Positions 1 through 7,943 of a DNA stretch of 64,000 nt are shown here, one piece after another. Positions within the stretch are counted from its first letter, which is position 1. Every line of letters begins with the position of its first letter. This DNA comes from Arthrobacter sp. zg-Y844. Lineage in GTDB: Bacteria > Actinomycetota > Actinomycetes > Actinomycetales > Micrococcaceae. The stretch lies in contig NZ_JANFLS010000001.1 of the NCBI RefSeq assembly GCF_024385465.1, positions 930,001 through 994,000 on the forward strand, given 5' to 3'. The position numbers were made by a program, and so were the translations under genes. Under the pieces are notes generated by a model that did no database searches, was not told where the DNA came from, and was given only the letters and a program-made list of their open reading frames with translations.

Positions 1-42
1 TGCCATTCACCCTCCCGCCCACTATCGACCCCTGGGGTATTC

Positions 43-876
43 ATGAACTCGTCCACTGAACTCGACCTCGTGGCCAACGCCAGCGCGGCCCGCCAGGGAA
101 TCGGCGCCTTCAACGTGGTGCTGCTTGAGCATGCGGAGGCCATCGTGGCCGGAGCTGAGCGGGCGGGCCGGCCGGTGATTCTTCAGATCAGCCAAAACAC
201 GGTCAGTTACCACGGGTCCTTTGAACCCATCATGGCGGCAAGCCTGGCCATTGCGCGCACGGCAAGCGTGCCGGCAATCGTGCACCTCGACCATGCCGAA
301 GACCTTCAGCTTGTGTACACCGCCGTCGAATTCGGGGTGCAGAGCGTGATGTTTGACGGTTCCACCCTCGATTATGAGGAGAACGTGGCAACTACCCGCA
401 AAGTCGTTGAGTTCTGCCACGATCATGGGGTCTTCGTGGAAGCCGAGCTGGGCGAGGTCGGCGGAAAGGACGGCGTGCACGCCCCCGGCGCCCGAAGCCG
501 TCCGGACGAGGTGGCCGCCTTTGTGGCCGCCACCGGGGTGGATGCCCTCGCCGTCGCCGTGGGAACCTCACACGCCATGACCGCCCGGGTTGCGACCGTT
601 GACCGGGAGCTCATAGGAGAACTGGCTGCCTGTGCCGGTGTCCCCCTTGTTCTGCACGGCTCCTCCGGATTGAGCGATGAGGAGTTAATCGGCGCCGTCG
701 GTGCCGGGATGACCAAGATCAACATCTCCACCCATCTCAACGGGCTCTTCACCGCCGCGGCCAGGCAGGCGCTCAATGCCGATGCTGCACTCGTTGATCC
801 CCGCAAGTACATCACTCCTGCCCGGAACGCGGTGGCCGGCGAAGTCGCCCGCCTGCTGCGGTTGCTCGCTCCCTGA
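43..876 (+). CDS. Class II fructose/tagatose-bisphosphate aldolase family protein
   Basis: A 277-residue zinc-dependent aldolase of the FbaA/GatY/KbaY family, which cleaves a ketose 1,6-bisphosphate to dihydroxyacetone phosphate and an aldehyde in the cytosol. Visible family marks are HLDHAED at about 81-87 (His84 as zinc ligand), the acidic VEAELGEVGG at 132-141, GTSH around 174-177 and LHGSSGL at 204-210, followed by the phosphate-binding KINIST at 225-230. The ATG is preceded by GGGG about 7 bases upstream. The length fits GatY-like enzymes rather than the longer FbaA of glycolysis, so a role with tagatose or another sugar bisphosphate is possible; no kinase or sugar transporter is visible beside it, because the gene sits at the window edge. 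Confidence 0.9.
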   Translation: MNSSTELDLVANASAARQGIGAFNVVLLEHAEAIVAGAERAGRPVILQISQNTVSYHGSFEPIMAASLAIARTASVPAIVHLDHAEDLQLVYTAVEFGVQSVMFDGSTLDYEENVATTRKVVEFCHDHGVFVEAELGEVGGKDGVHAPGARSRPDEVAAFVAATGVDALAVAVGTSHAMTARVATVDRELIGELAACAGVPLVLHGSSGLSDEELIGAVGAGMTKINISTHLNGLFTAAARQALNADAALVDPRKYITPARNAVAGEVARLLRLLAP

Positions 877-1003
877 CCGTTCCGCCGGGCCGGTGCAAGG
901 GGCACCACGGCAGTTTGCTGCGTTCGGCCCTCCGCCGGAAATGGGTAAGAATGGCGAGAAGGATAGCCGCTCCCCGCCAACTGTTTCCAAGAAAGAGGCA
1001 ACC

Positions 1004-1993
1004 ATGCAGATGCGTACCGCCGACGTCGCAATCATCATGCGCACAAAGAACCGCCCGGTTCTGCTGAAGCGTGCAATCGGAGATGTGCTCGACCAGAAAT
1101 TCCAGAATTGGCATCTCGTCATCGTCAATGACGGCGGCCGGGCGGCCGTGGTCGATGAACTCGTGAATGGCTTCAAGGACAAACTCGAGGACCGGGTGAC
1201 CGTCATCCACCACGCCACCAGCCGTGGAATGGAAGCCGCTTCGAACGCCGGGATCGCGGCGTCGTCGTCGCAGTATCTGGTAATCCACGACGACGATGAC
1301 ACCTGGCACGCGGATTTCCTCGCCCGGACCGTCGAATACCTGGACAGCAGCACCGACGCCGCGGTGGGGGTGCGGACTGAAATCGTCTACGAGCGCCTGG
1401 ACGGGGAAACCATCACGGAAACCGGACGTGCACCGTTCGGCCCCGCAGTGCCGGCGCTTTTGCTGGGCGAAATCCTGCGCTACAACCGCTGCGTTCCCAT
1501 TTCCCTGCTGTACCGGCGCTCACTCCACGAGGAGGTTGGCGGCTTCGATGAGAACCTGACCGCCGTCGGGGATTGGGAATTCCTGCTTCGGGTCATGCAG
1601 GTGCACCCCGTCGGGTTCATCGACGGCGAGCCGCTCGCCTTCTGGCGGCAACGTTTGGAGGCCACAGACGAGACCGCGAACAGTGTCCTCGCGGGCAACG
1701 AAGCGCATAGGCTCTACGACCGGGTGGTCCGCGACCGTTACCTCCGGGAATATGCGGGCAGCCAGGGCATCGCCCCGTTGCTGCATCTGGAGGGATCGAT
1801 CGAGGAACACTTCCACCACCTGCACCAGCGGCTCAACTATTCCGAGAGCCTTCTGCACGAGCTGAAGGCCCAAGCAGAGAGGGCAGAGGAACGGGCGCGA
1901 CTTCTGGAAGCCGCAGTCAGCGACGCAAGCCTCGTTAGCCTCATCCGCCGCCGGTACCGCCGTCTCAAGGATCGTTTGCCCTCAAGGGCGTAA
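1004..1993 (+). CDS. Family 2 glycosyltransferase
   Basis: A 329-residue GT-A fold glycosyltransferase that would move a sugar from a nucleotide sugar to an unknown acceptor. The N-terminal strand VAIIMRTKNRP, VNDGG at 41-45 and the four-Asp run at 96-99 (nucleotide/metal binding) are typical of GT2. A later acidic DWEF motif is in the acceptor half. The last 50 residues are charged and look coiled-coil (SESLLHELKAQAERAEERA), ending in basic residues. The open frame extends 76 codons upstream, but this ATG has a good GAAAGAGG Shine-Dalgarno 5 bases away and the family homology begins directly after it. It stands alone with a strong hairpin behind it. No cell-wall or capsule genes are adjacent, so the acceptor cannot be inferred. 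Confidence 0.88.
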   Translation: MQMRTADVAIIMRTKNRPVLLKRAIGDVLDQKFQNWHLVIVNDGGRAAVVDELVNGFKDKLEDRVTVIHHATSRGMEAASNAGIAASSSQYLVIHDDDDTWHADFLARTVEYLDSSTDAAVGVRTEIVYERLDGETITETGRAPFGPAVPALLLGEILRYNRCVPISLLYRRSLHEEVGGFDENLTAVGDWEFLLRVMQVHPVGFIDGEPLAFWRQRLEATDETANSVLAGNEAHRLYDRVVRDRYLREYAGSQGIAPLLHLEGSIEEHFHHLHQRLNYSESLLHELKAQAERAEERARLLEAAVSDASLVSLIRRRYRRLKDRLPSRA

Positions 1994-2036
1994 GAGACGA
2001 CGTCCTCGGAGAGCAAGACGCCCGGCGCTCCGGCTA

Positions 2037-2066
2037 CCGGCCCGGTTTCGATGAAAACCGGGCCGG
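2037..2066 (+). terminator. Strong hairpin after glycosyltransferase
   Basis: A perfect 12-bp stem (CCGGCCCGGTTT paired with AAACCGGGCCGG) closes a 6-base loop 44 bases after the glycosyltransferase stop. There is no long T tract, as is common in high-GC actinobacteria. Confidence 0.7.
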
Positions 2067-2136
2067 CGCCGCCGCCTGGAGCAACCCCGACGCCGCGTGT
2101 ATCCAGAACCGGAATCCTTCGATAGCATCCGGCCCC

Positions 2137-3138
2137 ATGGAAATCCTTGAGTACCGCCCGCGTCCGGACCAGCTGGTGTACACCTTCGGCGGGGCTGAGC
2201 CCGTGATGACGGTCCGGCCGGGAACCGCGTTGAAGCTCTGGTCCGAGGACGCGTTCAACAACGCGCTGACCACGGTCGAGGACCTGTCCAGTGAGAAGGT
2301 CGACCTCAACTTCGTCAACCCGCAGACCGGGCCGTTCTACGTCGAGGGTGCCGAACCCGGCGATACGCTCGCCCTGCACATCGTGGAGCTGACCCCGGCG
2401 CGAAGCTACGGCGCTTCCGCCACCATCCCGTTCTTCGGCGGGCTCACCAGCACCGACCGGACCGCTTTCCTGCAGGATCCGTTGCCGGACACCACCTGGA
2501 TCTACCACGTGGACTCGGCCCGGTCCACCGTCGGTTTCTCCGCCCGGTTCGGGAACTTTGAGGTCGCCCTGCCGCTGGAACCCATGCTGGGAACGGTGGG
2601 GGTGGCTCCTCCCGGCGGGGAGGTCCGCTCCTCCCTGGTCCCGGAACGCTTCGGCGGAAACATGGACGCCCCGGAGGTGAAGGCTGGAACCACCGTGTAC
2701 CTCGGGGTGAACCAGCCGGGCGCACTGTTCTCCATCGGCGACGGGCACTACCGCCAGGGCGAAGGTGAAGCCTGCGGCACCGCCGTGGAAGGGTCCATGC
2801 ATTCCACGATCCTGGTGGAACTGATCAAGGGCGGCGCCCCGGCCTGGCCGAGGCTGGAGACCGATGCCGAGTGGATGGCCGTCGGTTCGTCCCGGCCCAT
2901 GGAGGATTCCTGGCGCATCGGCCAGGTGGAGATGGTGCGCTGGTTCGGTGAGCTCTTCGGCCTGCACCAGATGGACGCCTACCAGCTGCTCACCCAGACA
3001 GCGCAGGCCCCGATCGCCAACGCCGTGGACGCCAATTACTCCGTGGTGGTCAAGGCACGCAAGGCCCTGTTCCCGTCCGCCGCAGCCTACGACGGGCTGC
3101 ACGCCGACCTGCGCCGGCGCAGCGAAGAACTTCTCTAA
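2137..3138 (+). CDS. Acetamidase/formamidase family protein
   Basis: A 333-residue cytosolic member of the FmdA/AmdA family, which hydrolyses formamide, acetamide or related short amides to ammonia and the acid. The sequence has the family's beta-rich N-terminus with NPQTGPFYVEGAEPGDTL, the APPGGEVRSSLVPERFGGNMDAPE block and the GDGHYRQGEGEACGTAVE block carrying likely metal-binding Asp, His and Glu residues. The length is typical of the shorter family members. A TAGCAT hexamer lies 8 bases before the ATG and no Shine-Dalgarno is visible, so the transcript may be leaderless. An SDR gene follows 27 bases later, probably in the same operon. The physiological amide is not known. Confidence 0.88.
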   Translation: MEILEYRPRPDQLVYTFGGAEPVMTVRPGTALKLWSEDAFNNALTTVEDLSSEKVDLNFVNPQTGPFYVEGAEPGDTLALHIVELTPARSYGASATIPFFGGLTSTDRTAFLQDPLPDTTWIYHVDSARSTVGFSARFGNFEVALPLEPMLGTVGVAPPGGEVRSSLVPERFGGNMDAPEVKAGTTVYLGVNQPGALFSIGDGHYRQGEGEACGTAVEGSMHSTILVELIKGGAPAWPRLETDAEWMAVGSSRPMEDSWRIGQVEMVRWFGELFGLHQMDAYQLLTQTAQAPIANAVDANYSVVVKARKALFPSAAAYDGLHADLRRRSEELL

Positions 3139-3165
3139 GACCCGACAACCCGCTCCGGAGGAACC

Positions 3166-3927
3166 ATGGATCTGCAGTTGAACGGCAAGACGGCACTGGT
3201 CACCGGTGGAACCCGCGGAATCGGGCGGGCCATCGTGGAAGCGTTCGCCGCGGAAGGGGCCAACGTGGCCTTCTGCGCCCGGGACGCGGCGGAAATCACC
3301 GCCACCGAAACGGCGTTGGCCGGCAGCGGGGTGAAGGTGGAAGGCGCCGTCCTGGACGTGGGCGACGGCGATGCCGTGGCCGCCTGGGTGGATGCCGTCG
3401 CCGGACGCTTCGGCGGTTTGGACGCGGTGGTCAGCAACGTCAGCGCCCTGGCCATCGACGACAGCGCCGAATCGTGGGAAGCGTGCCTGCGGGTAGACCT
3501 GATGGGCACCGTACGCCTGATGCAGGCGGCGGTCCCGCATGTTGGGCGCAGCGAGTCGCCGTCGCTGGTGGCCATTTCCAGCGTCTCCGGCCGGGAGGTG
3601 GATTTCGCGTCCGGCCCGTACGGAACGGTCAAGTCCGCGCTGATCGCCTATATGGCAGGGCTGGCCTTCCAGTTGGCCGGGACCGGGATCCGCGCGAACA
3701 CGGTGTCGCCGGGCAACACCTATCACGACGGCGGCGTCTGGCAGAGCATGGAACGGAACAGTCCGGAGATGTTCGCCTCGTCCATGGCGCTGAATCCCAC
3801 CGGGCGGATGGGCAGCGCGCAGGAGGTGGCCGACGTCGTTGTGTTCGTCTCCAGCCCGCGCGCCTCCCGGATGACCGGAGCGAACGTCCTGACGGACGGC
3901 GCCCTCTCCCGGGGGATCCAGTTCTAG
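3166..3927 (+). CDS. SDR family oxidoreductase
   Basis: A 253-residue classical short-chain dehydrogenase/reductase using NAD(P)H. It has TGGTRGIG near residue 14 (cofactor glycine motif), SNVSAL in place of the usual NNAG, the catalytic Ser in AISSVSG, and YGTVK as the Tyr-x-x-x-Lys pair. The C-terminal SSPRASRMTGANVLTDGA is the usual end of the family. An excellent Shine-Dalgarno, GGAGGAA, precedes the ATG. It follows the amidase gene by 27 bases, so the two may share a pathway, but the substrate cannot be read from sequence. Confidence 0.9.
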   Translation: MDLQLNGKTALVTGGTRGIGRAIVEAFAAEGANVAFCARDAAEITATETALAGSGVKVEGAVLDVGDGDAVAAWVDAVAGRFGGLDAVVSNVSALAIDDSAESWEACLRVDLMGTVRLMQAAVPHVGRSESPSLVAISSVSGREVDFASGPYGTVKSALIAYMAGLAFQLAGTGIRANTVSPGNTYHDGGVWQSMERNSPEMFASSMALNPTGRMGSAQEVADVVVFVSSPRASRMTGANVLTDGALSRGIQF

Positions 3928-3981
3928 GAAATTGTGGTCCCGAGCATAAGCGGTGGCCCCTGGCGTGTGCCGCCTACACCG

Positions 3982-4992
3982 TCATTTCCTACCCGGCTTC
4001 GACGGCTGCGACGAGCTCTCCTCACCGGAATACTTCGCTTCAATATCCTTACTCCAAGCACGCGCGTAGATCCCGAGTGCCCCCTGTTCCCGGAGCGGGA
4101 AGCCCAGCTGTTTCAGTGCCAGCTGGCTGGCCCCGGTAGCCAGCTGCTGCGCACTGCGACTGATGCGTTGCTTGTCTGCCCGGTACAAATATTCATCGAC
4201 GGTCCTTGCCCAGCGCTTCCGCCAGACATCCACTGCCGACTCCGCGGCAAGGGCGGCCATCACCCTGTGCGCGGGCATAACCCGCGGTGCCATCTGCGCC
4301 ATCGCTGCCCTGCGCGCATACTCCGACTGCGAGCCAAAAGATCCTGTGCAGGCGTGCAGATGAGCGTTCCAGTAAAAGTCCCAGCTAGTGGTTCTGCGAT
4401 CGGGCCAAACAGCTGACCGGGGGCCGCGCATCATGGCGTGGCCGGTGTCGAAGAGAAGCAGGGCAGCCAGCATCGAGCGCATGTTGAGGCGGGGAAAGCG
4501 GTTGACTGCCCACAAAGCCAGGTCCGAAGACACCTCGGAAATCCCGGAAGCCAGTTCCAAGCCCTTTGGTCCACCGAACCGGGCAAGCCCCGCTTCCACC
4601 ACCTCAGGTACCGGTTCGCCCGGCCGTGGTGGATAAATGATGTCCGGCGCCTGTGAGATCTTCACGGGGCCCAGTGTGGCAGCGCTTTCCTCCGCCAGCG
4701 CGTGCGCAAACTTCCATAGGCGCTTAGCGACGTCATCGGTGGCAAGCAAATGCAGGAGTACGGCCGGATGGGCGGATTCCAGGTTGCGTGAAAACCGGAA
4801 CCGGCTCCCCTCCCCGACCCGCAGTTGGGAAGACAGCGGGCCCACAATACGGCGGACTATCTCATCACCCGCATCCCTCCGCTCGGGCTCTATGCTCAGG
4901 ACGGACCACAGGGTGGTTGTGCTGGCGTGGTGCTGCACCGGACGGGTAGTTGCCTCTCGATGAACAGTGTTTGATTGCACTATGTGGCTCAT
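3982..4992 (-). CDS. Orphan thiopeptide-type bacteriocin biosynthesis protein (LanB C-terminal-domain-like)
   Basis: A 336-residue protein resembling the small C-terminal domain of split lantibiotic dehydratases and thiopeptide enzymes (SpaB_C / thiopep_ocin type). In that family the domain removes glutamate from glutamylated Ser/Thr of a peptide to make dehydroamino acids; the related TclM/TbtD fold makes the pyridine ring. The visible signs are a domain-like start at TTLWSVLSIEPE (26-37), GPLSSQLR, and the diagnostic RFGGPKGLELASG (138-150) followed by SSDLALWAV. The ATG at 4992 has GGGGA 6 bases upstream; a longer TTG-start frame would run through the upstream repeats and is less likely. 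No precursor peptide, LanB glutamylation domain, cyclodehydratase or transporter is nearby, so it is an orphan and its substrate is unknown. The family assignment is by eye. Confidence 0.6.
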   Translation of the reverse strand: MSHIVQSNTVHREATTRPVQHHASTTTLWSVLSIEPERRDAGDEIVRRIVGPLSSQLRVGEGSRFRFSRNLESAHPAVLLHLLATDDVAKRLWKFAHALAEESAATLGPVKISQAPDIIYPPRPGEPVPEVVEAGLARFGGPKGLELASGISEVSSDLALWAVNRFPRLNMRSMLAALLLFDTGHAMMRGPRSAVWPDRRTTSWDFYWNAHLHACTGSFGSQSEYARRAAMAQMAPRVMPAHRVMAALAAESAVDVWRKRWARTVDEYLYRADKQRISRSAQQLATGASQLALKQLGFPLREQGALGIYARAWSKDIEAKYSGEESSSQPSKPGRK

Positions 4993-5034
4993 ATCATCCC
5001 CAAAATGATCGTCTTGGCTTCTGTAGGTGGGTTC

Positions 5035-5090
5035 CCAACACTGCATTCCCAACAGGGTGTCGCCAACACTGTGTTGCCAAAATATGAATG
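5035..5090 (-). repeat. Four 14-bp-period direct repeats upstream of the LanB-like gene
   Basis: CCAACA (CCAAAA in the last) recurs at 5035, 5049, 5063 and 5077, exactly 14 bases apart, so on the gene's strand each unit ends in TGTTGG or TTTTGG. The third unit is also an odd palindrome, CAACAC-T-GTGTTG (5064-5076). The array lies 43-98 bases before the ATG at 4992, where an activator or repressor would bind. No regulator is encoded beside it. Confidence 0.6.
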
Positions 5091-5280
5091 TCCATACGGC
5101 CTCTAGGAAATTTCATATTTGTGTCAGGGGGGCTTTTCCTTCGCATGCTGAGCGACTATGGGTTTTGCGAACCAGCGACGCCCACTGCACCACACCGGCT
5201 TCGGCGTCGTCACCACGCGCAGCGATGCCACCGCCTTGCTTCAGGAGGACACCTCGAGCTAGCTCCGGCGCGGCCCGGAC

Positions 5281-5286
5281 TACGCT
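5281..5286 (+). promoter_or_regulatory. -10-like hexamer for leaderless methyltransferase gene
   Basis: TACGCT is followed by 6 bases and then the ATG. No Shine-Dalgarno exists between them, so transcription probably starts at the ATG. Confidence 0.45.
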
Positions 5287-5292
5287 GGAACA

Positions 5293-5931
5293 ATGACACA
5301 CAGCTTCGACAAGGACTACTGGGAGCAGCACTGGCACGAGGCCCCGGACACCGCCCCGGCCGCCGGCCACCAGCCGCCCGCGAACCCCTACGTGGCGCGC
5401 CTCGCGGCGGAGCTCCCGGCAGGCACGGCGCTGGACGCCGGCTGCGGAACGGGCGCGGAAGCCCTGGAACTGGCCGTCCACGGCTGGACGGTAGTGGGTG
5501 CGGACGTATCGGCATCTGCCCTCGCCGCAGCGTCCCGGCGTGCCGAAGCGCAGACCCTGTCCGGCAGCGTGGACTGGATCGAGGCGGACCTGGTCTCCTG
5601 GGAACCGGGACGCCGCTTTGACCTGGTCACCACCAACTACGCCCACCCGGCGATGCCGCAGCTCGAGTTCTATACCCGGGTCGCGGAGTGGGTGGCACCG
5701 GGCGGCACCCTCCTGATTGTCGGGCACGCGCATGACGACGAGGCCACCACAGCGCACGGGCACCACCCGCCGGCCGACACGGTCGTGACTGCCGAAGCCA
5801 TCCGGGCGCTGCTGGATCCGGCGACATGGAGCATCACCGTCGCCGAGGAACATCCGCGCTCCATGACCGCGCCGGACGGCAGCCAGGTCACCTTGCGCGA
5901 CGTCGTCGTCCAGGCCGTCCGCGAGCGCTAA
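5293..5931 (+). CDS. Class I SAM-dependent methyltransferase
   Basis: A 212-residue Rossmann-fold methyltransferase. LDAGCGTGAEALELA near residues 46-60 is the SAM-binding motif I; VVGADVSASAL carries the acidic residue that holds the ribose, and DLVTTNYAHP is the motif IV region. The N-terminus (DKDYWEQHWHEAP) is typical of small-molecule methyltransferases related to the Tam/UbiE group. The acceptor cannot be inferred. The gene diverges from the LanB-like gene with 300 bases between, which hold the 14-bp repeats near the other gene and a -10-like TACGCT here. It converges on the baeRF gene with only 13 bases between stops. Confidence 0.9.
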   Translation: MTHSFDKDYWEQHWHEAPDTAPAAGHQPPANPYVARLAAELPAGTALDAGCGTGAEALELAVHGWTVVGADVSASALAAASRRAEAQTLSGSVDWIEADLVSWEPGRRFDLVTTNYAHPAMPQLEFYTRVAEWVAPGGTLLIVGHAHDDEATTAHGHHPPADTVVTAEAIRALLDPATWSITVAEEHPRSMTAPDGSQVTLRDVVVQAVRER

Positions 5932-5944
5932 TCCGCGGCTGCCC

Positions 5945-7093
5945 CTAGGTCGCGTTCCTGCCGGGAGCTTCGGGGCCGGTGGGCCAGCGCAGCAGCGCGG
6001 CGACGCCGGCTCCGGCGGGCAGGACGCCGTCGGGCACCAGAAGGAGGCGAGCATCGGTCAGGGCCGCCGCGCGCAGCAGGGCCACTGGAGCGGAAACCTT
6101 GCCCAGCACGTCTGAGCCCAGCGCCTGCTCCTCCGCAGTGGCCACCCACGGCTCGACGGCGAGGGCCAACAACCGGTGGTCGGCGAGCGCAGTGTCATTC
6201 AGGATCAGCATGTCCACCTGCGCCTGTTGAAGGGCCTGGACAACAGCACCGATGCCGGTGGTCGACTCGGGGTTGGCCTGCCCTTGCTGCAGGGCGAGGC
6301 GGTCCATGATCTGTTCCTGCTCGTCCGCCCACTGCAGGGCAATCAGTTCCTGGACGCGGTCCTCGAAACCCTCATGATGGGCACCGCCGGTACGGGTATG
6401 CGAATCGAGCATGCGGACCAGGTTCCGGTGCGCTTCGGCGAGCTGGTCCTGCACCAGTCCGCGGGCACGGACATCACCGGCGAGCACGATCAGCCGGGCA
6501 CCGCTGCTGTCCACGATGCTGTCGATCTGGCCGGCGACCTCGTCCGCGTTCCGGCGCCAGATGCCTTCGGTCCTGCGCTGCTGCTTGTCCTGCGCCCAGC
6601 CGTCGCCGGCGGAGAGTTTGCGGATGTCCTCGGTGGAGCCTGCGACATCCTGGATGCTGGCGGGACCGGGGCGGCCCACGTGTGCCAGCCGGATCTCGGC
6701 GCCTTCCCGCGACACTTCCGCAACGATGTACGGGAATTCTTCCGGACGGTGCTTGAGCAGCGGCAGCAGGTCCGGAACGGGCCCCACGGAAACGTGCTTC
6801 GGGCCGACAAGCGGGCCGGGCAGGAGTTCGTTCAGTTCCTCCGTCCCCTGCCGGACTAGGACGAAGCGCGACACCGGGGCGGGCACGCCGTAGGCAGGAG
6901 CCACCGCGGCTTCCATGGCCTCAAGGTCCGCCGGCGGAGCCCCCTTTTCCGCCAGCGCCCTCCGGACAGCGCCCGGGCGGACTTCGGCCGCTTCCCGGCC
7001 TTCCACCGTTCCGGCCCCGGCATCGACATAGGCCGCGCACCAGGGTCCTTGTTTCCGGTACAGGTCGGCGTATTTGTGGAGGTGTTCAGTCAT
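5945..7093 (-). CDS. baeRF family protein (eRF1/Vms1-like peptidyl-tRNA release factor relative)
   Basis: A 382-residue protein of the bacterial archaeo-eukaryotic release factor-like group (Rv2629-like, Vms1/ANKZF1 relatives), which are predicted to act on stalled ribosomes or peptidyl-tRNA. It starts with a region rich in Ala and charged residues, then the alpha/beta eRF1 domain-2-like part (LIVLAGDVRARGLVQDQL; AEAHRNLVRMLDSHTRTGGAHHEGFEDR in two pieces) and ends with an L7Ae-like domain 3 (QAQVDMLILNDTALADHRLL). The GAHHEGFEDRV segment resembles the flexible catalytic loop region of the family. The chosen ATG has GGAG 6 bases upstream, while the longer frame lacks one. Function remains inferred from family. 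Confidence 0.75.
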   Translation of the reverse strand: MTEHLHKYADLYRKQGPWCAAYVDAGAGTVEGREAAEVRPGAVRRALAEKGAPPADLEAMEAAVAPAYGVPAPVSRFVLVRQGTEELNELLPGPLVGPKHVSVGPVPDLLPLLKHRPEEFPYIVAEVSREGAEIRLAHVGRPGPASIQDVAGSTEDIRKLSAGDGWAQDKQQRRTEGIWRRNADEVAGQIDSIVDSSGARLIVLAGDVRARGLVQDQLAEAHRNLVRMLDSHTRTGGAHHEGFEDRVQELIALQWADEQEQIMDRLALQQGQANPESTTGIGAVVQALQQAQVDMLILNDTALADHRLLALAVEPWVATAEEQALGSDVLGKVSAPVALLRAAALTDARLLLVPDGVLPAGAGVAALLRWPTGPEAPGRNAT

Positions 7094-7211
7094 GGCGATC
7101 TCCATCCCGTACGGGTGTTCCCGCACATCGATTCAATCCGTGCCTCAAGCTAACACCGGCGTTCACGGCAACTAAAGGGCTGCGCCCGCCACACGCCTGC
7201 CGCCCGCCGGT

Positions 7212-7781
7212 CTAATCCGCGAGGTGCCGGAGAACCCGTGCCGGTGACCCGACGGCCAGGGCCCGCGCCGGAACGTCCTTGGTGACGACGGCGCCGGCGG
7301 CCACCACGGAATCGTCGCCGATCGTCACCCCCGGCAGGACCGTGACGTTGGAGCCGAGCCAGACGTTCCGGCCGAGCGTGACCGGCGCCGGATGCATGTC
7401 CGCCCGGCGTTTCGGTGCCAGATCATGGTTGAGGGTGGCCAGGACAACGTTGTGGCCGATCAGGCAGTCATCGCCGATGCGGATCCCGCCCTGGTCCTGG
7501 AACCGGCAGCCGGCGTTGATGAACACCCGTTTCCCCAGGCTGATGTTCTTCCCGAAGTCGGAGGAGAACGGCGGGAACAGGGCAACGGTGTCGTCCACCG
7601 GTTTCCCGGTCAGCCGGGAGAGCAGCTCCCGCACCCGGGCCGGTTCATGGTAGCCGCCGTTGAGCTCGCCGGTAACCTGCAGGGCGGCCTGGCTGGCGTG
7701 GTGCATGGCTTCATGCAGCGGTGATCCGGCGGTAACGGTTTCGCCTGCGTTGAGCGCCGCGAGCAGTTCCTCGAGGTCCAT
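7212..7781 (-). CDS. Sugar O-acetyltransferase (left-handed beta-helix)
   Basis: A 189-residue hexapeptide-repeat acetyltransferase of the maltose/galactoside/nodulation acetyltransferase group, which transfers acetyl from acetyl-CoA to sugars. The N-terminal Mac domain (DLEELLAALNAGE, then SRLTGKPVD) precedes the beta-helix with repeated hydrophobic hexads: VFINAGCRFQDQGGIRIGDDCLIG, in parts, and the catalytic His in NHDLAPKRRADMHPAPV. The C-terminal VAAGAVVTKDVPARALAVGSPA is diagnostic. The ATG has AAGGGG 6 bases upstream; the open frame continues 20 codons further without support. Confidence 0.9.
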   Translation of the reverse strand: MDLEELLAALNAGETVTAGSPLHEAMHHASQAALQVTGELNGGYHEPARVRELLSRLTGKPVDDTVALFPPFSSDFGKNISLGKRVFINAGCRFQDQGGIRIGDDCLIGHNVVLATLNHDLAPKRRADMHPAPVTLGRNVWLGSNVTVLPGVTIGDDSVVAAGAVVTKDVPARALAVGSPARVLRHLAD

Positions 7782-7853
7782 GGTGCCCCTTGTCGGTTGG
7801 CCTACCCGTCCTACCGTTGCACCGGTGCAGCGGGGTGGCAACAGCTCCCGGAT

Positions 7854-7887
7854 CGGCGGGGCGAATGCCGCGGCATTCGCCCCGCCG
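7854..7887 (-). terminator. Perfect 34-bp palindrome between TM2-Ltp and acetyltransferase genes
   Basis: CGGCGGGGCGAATGCCG is followed directly by its exact reverse complement, giving a 17-bp inverted repeat with no spacer. It lies 57 bases after the TM2-Ltp stop, so it is best read as that gene's terminator. No T tract follows. Confidence 0.6.
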
Positions 7888-7943
7888 TCGTCGTCCTCGG
7901 GTCGTCAGTCCGCCGGCCGGCATCGGAGTTTTGCGGAAGGGGA

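Noticed and set aside
776-1003. A 76-codon N-terminal extension of the glycosyltransferase
   Set aside because: It overlaps the end of the aldolase gene and has no family similarity; the internal ATG has a good Shine-Dalgarno.
1837-3726. A 629-codon open frame on the minus strand
   Set aside because: It is antisense to the amidase and SDR genes, has low-complexity composition without family motifs, and arises from high GC in third codon positions.
5035-5090. Repeats considered as a CRISPR fragment or replication iterons
   Set aside because: The units are 14 bp without spacers of even length, and no cas or rep gene is near.
5027-5296. Plus-strand frame with a Ser/Thr/Cys/Ala-rich stretch (HCTTPASASSP) near the LanB-like gene, considered as a precursor peptide
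   Set aside because: No leader-like acidic N-terminus, no convincing ribosome binding site, and the start region of the methyltransferase promoter lies in it.
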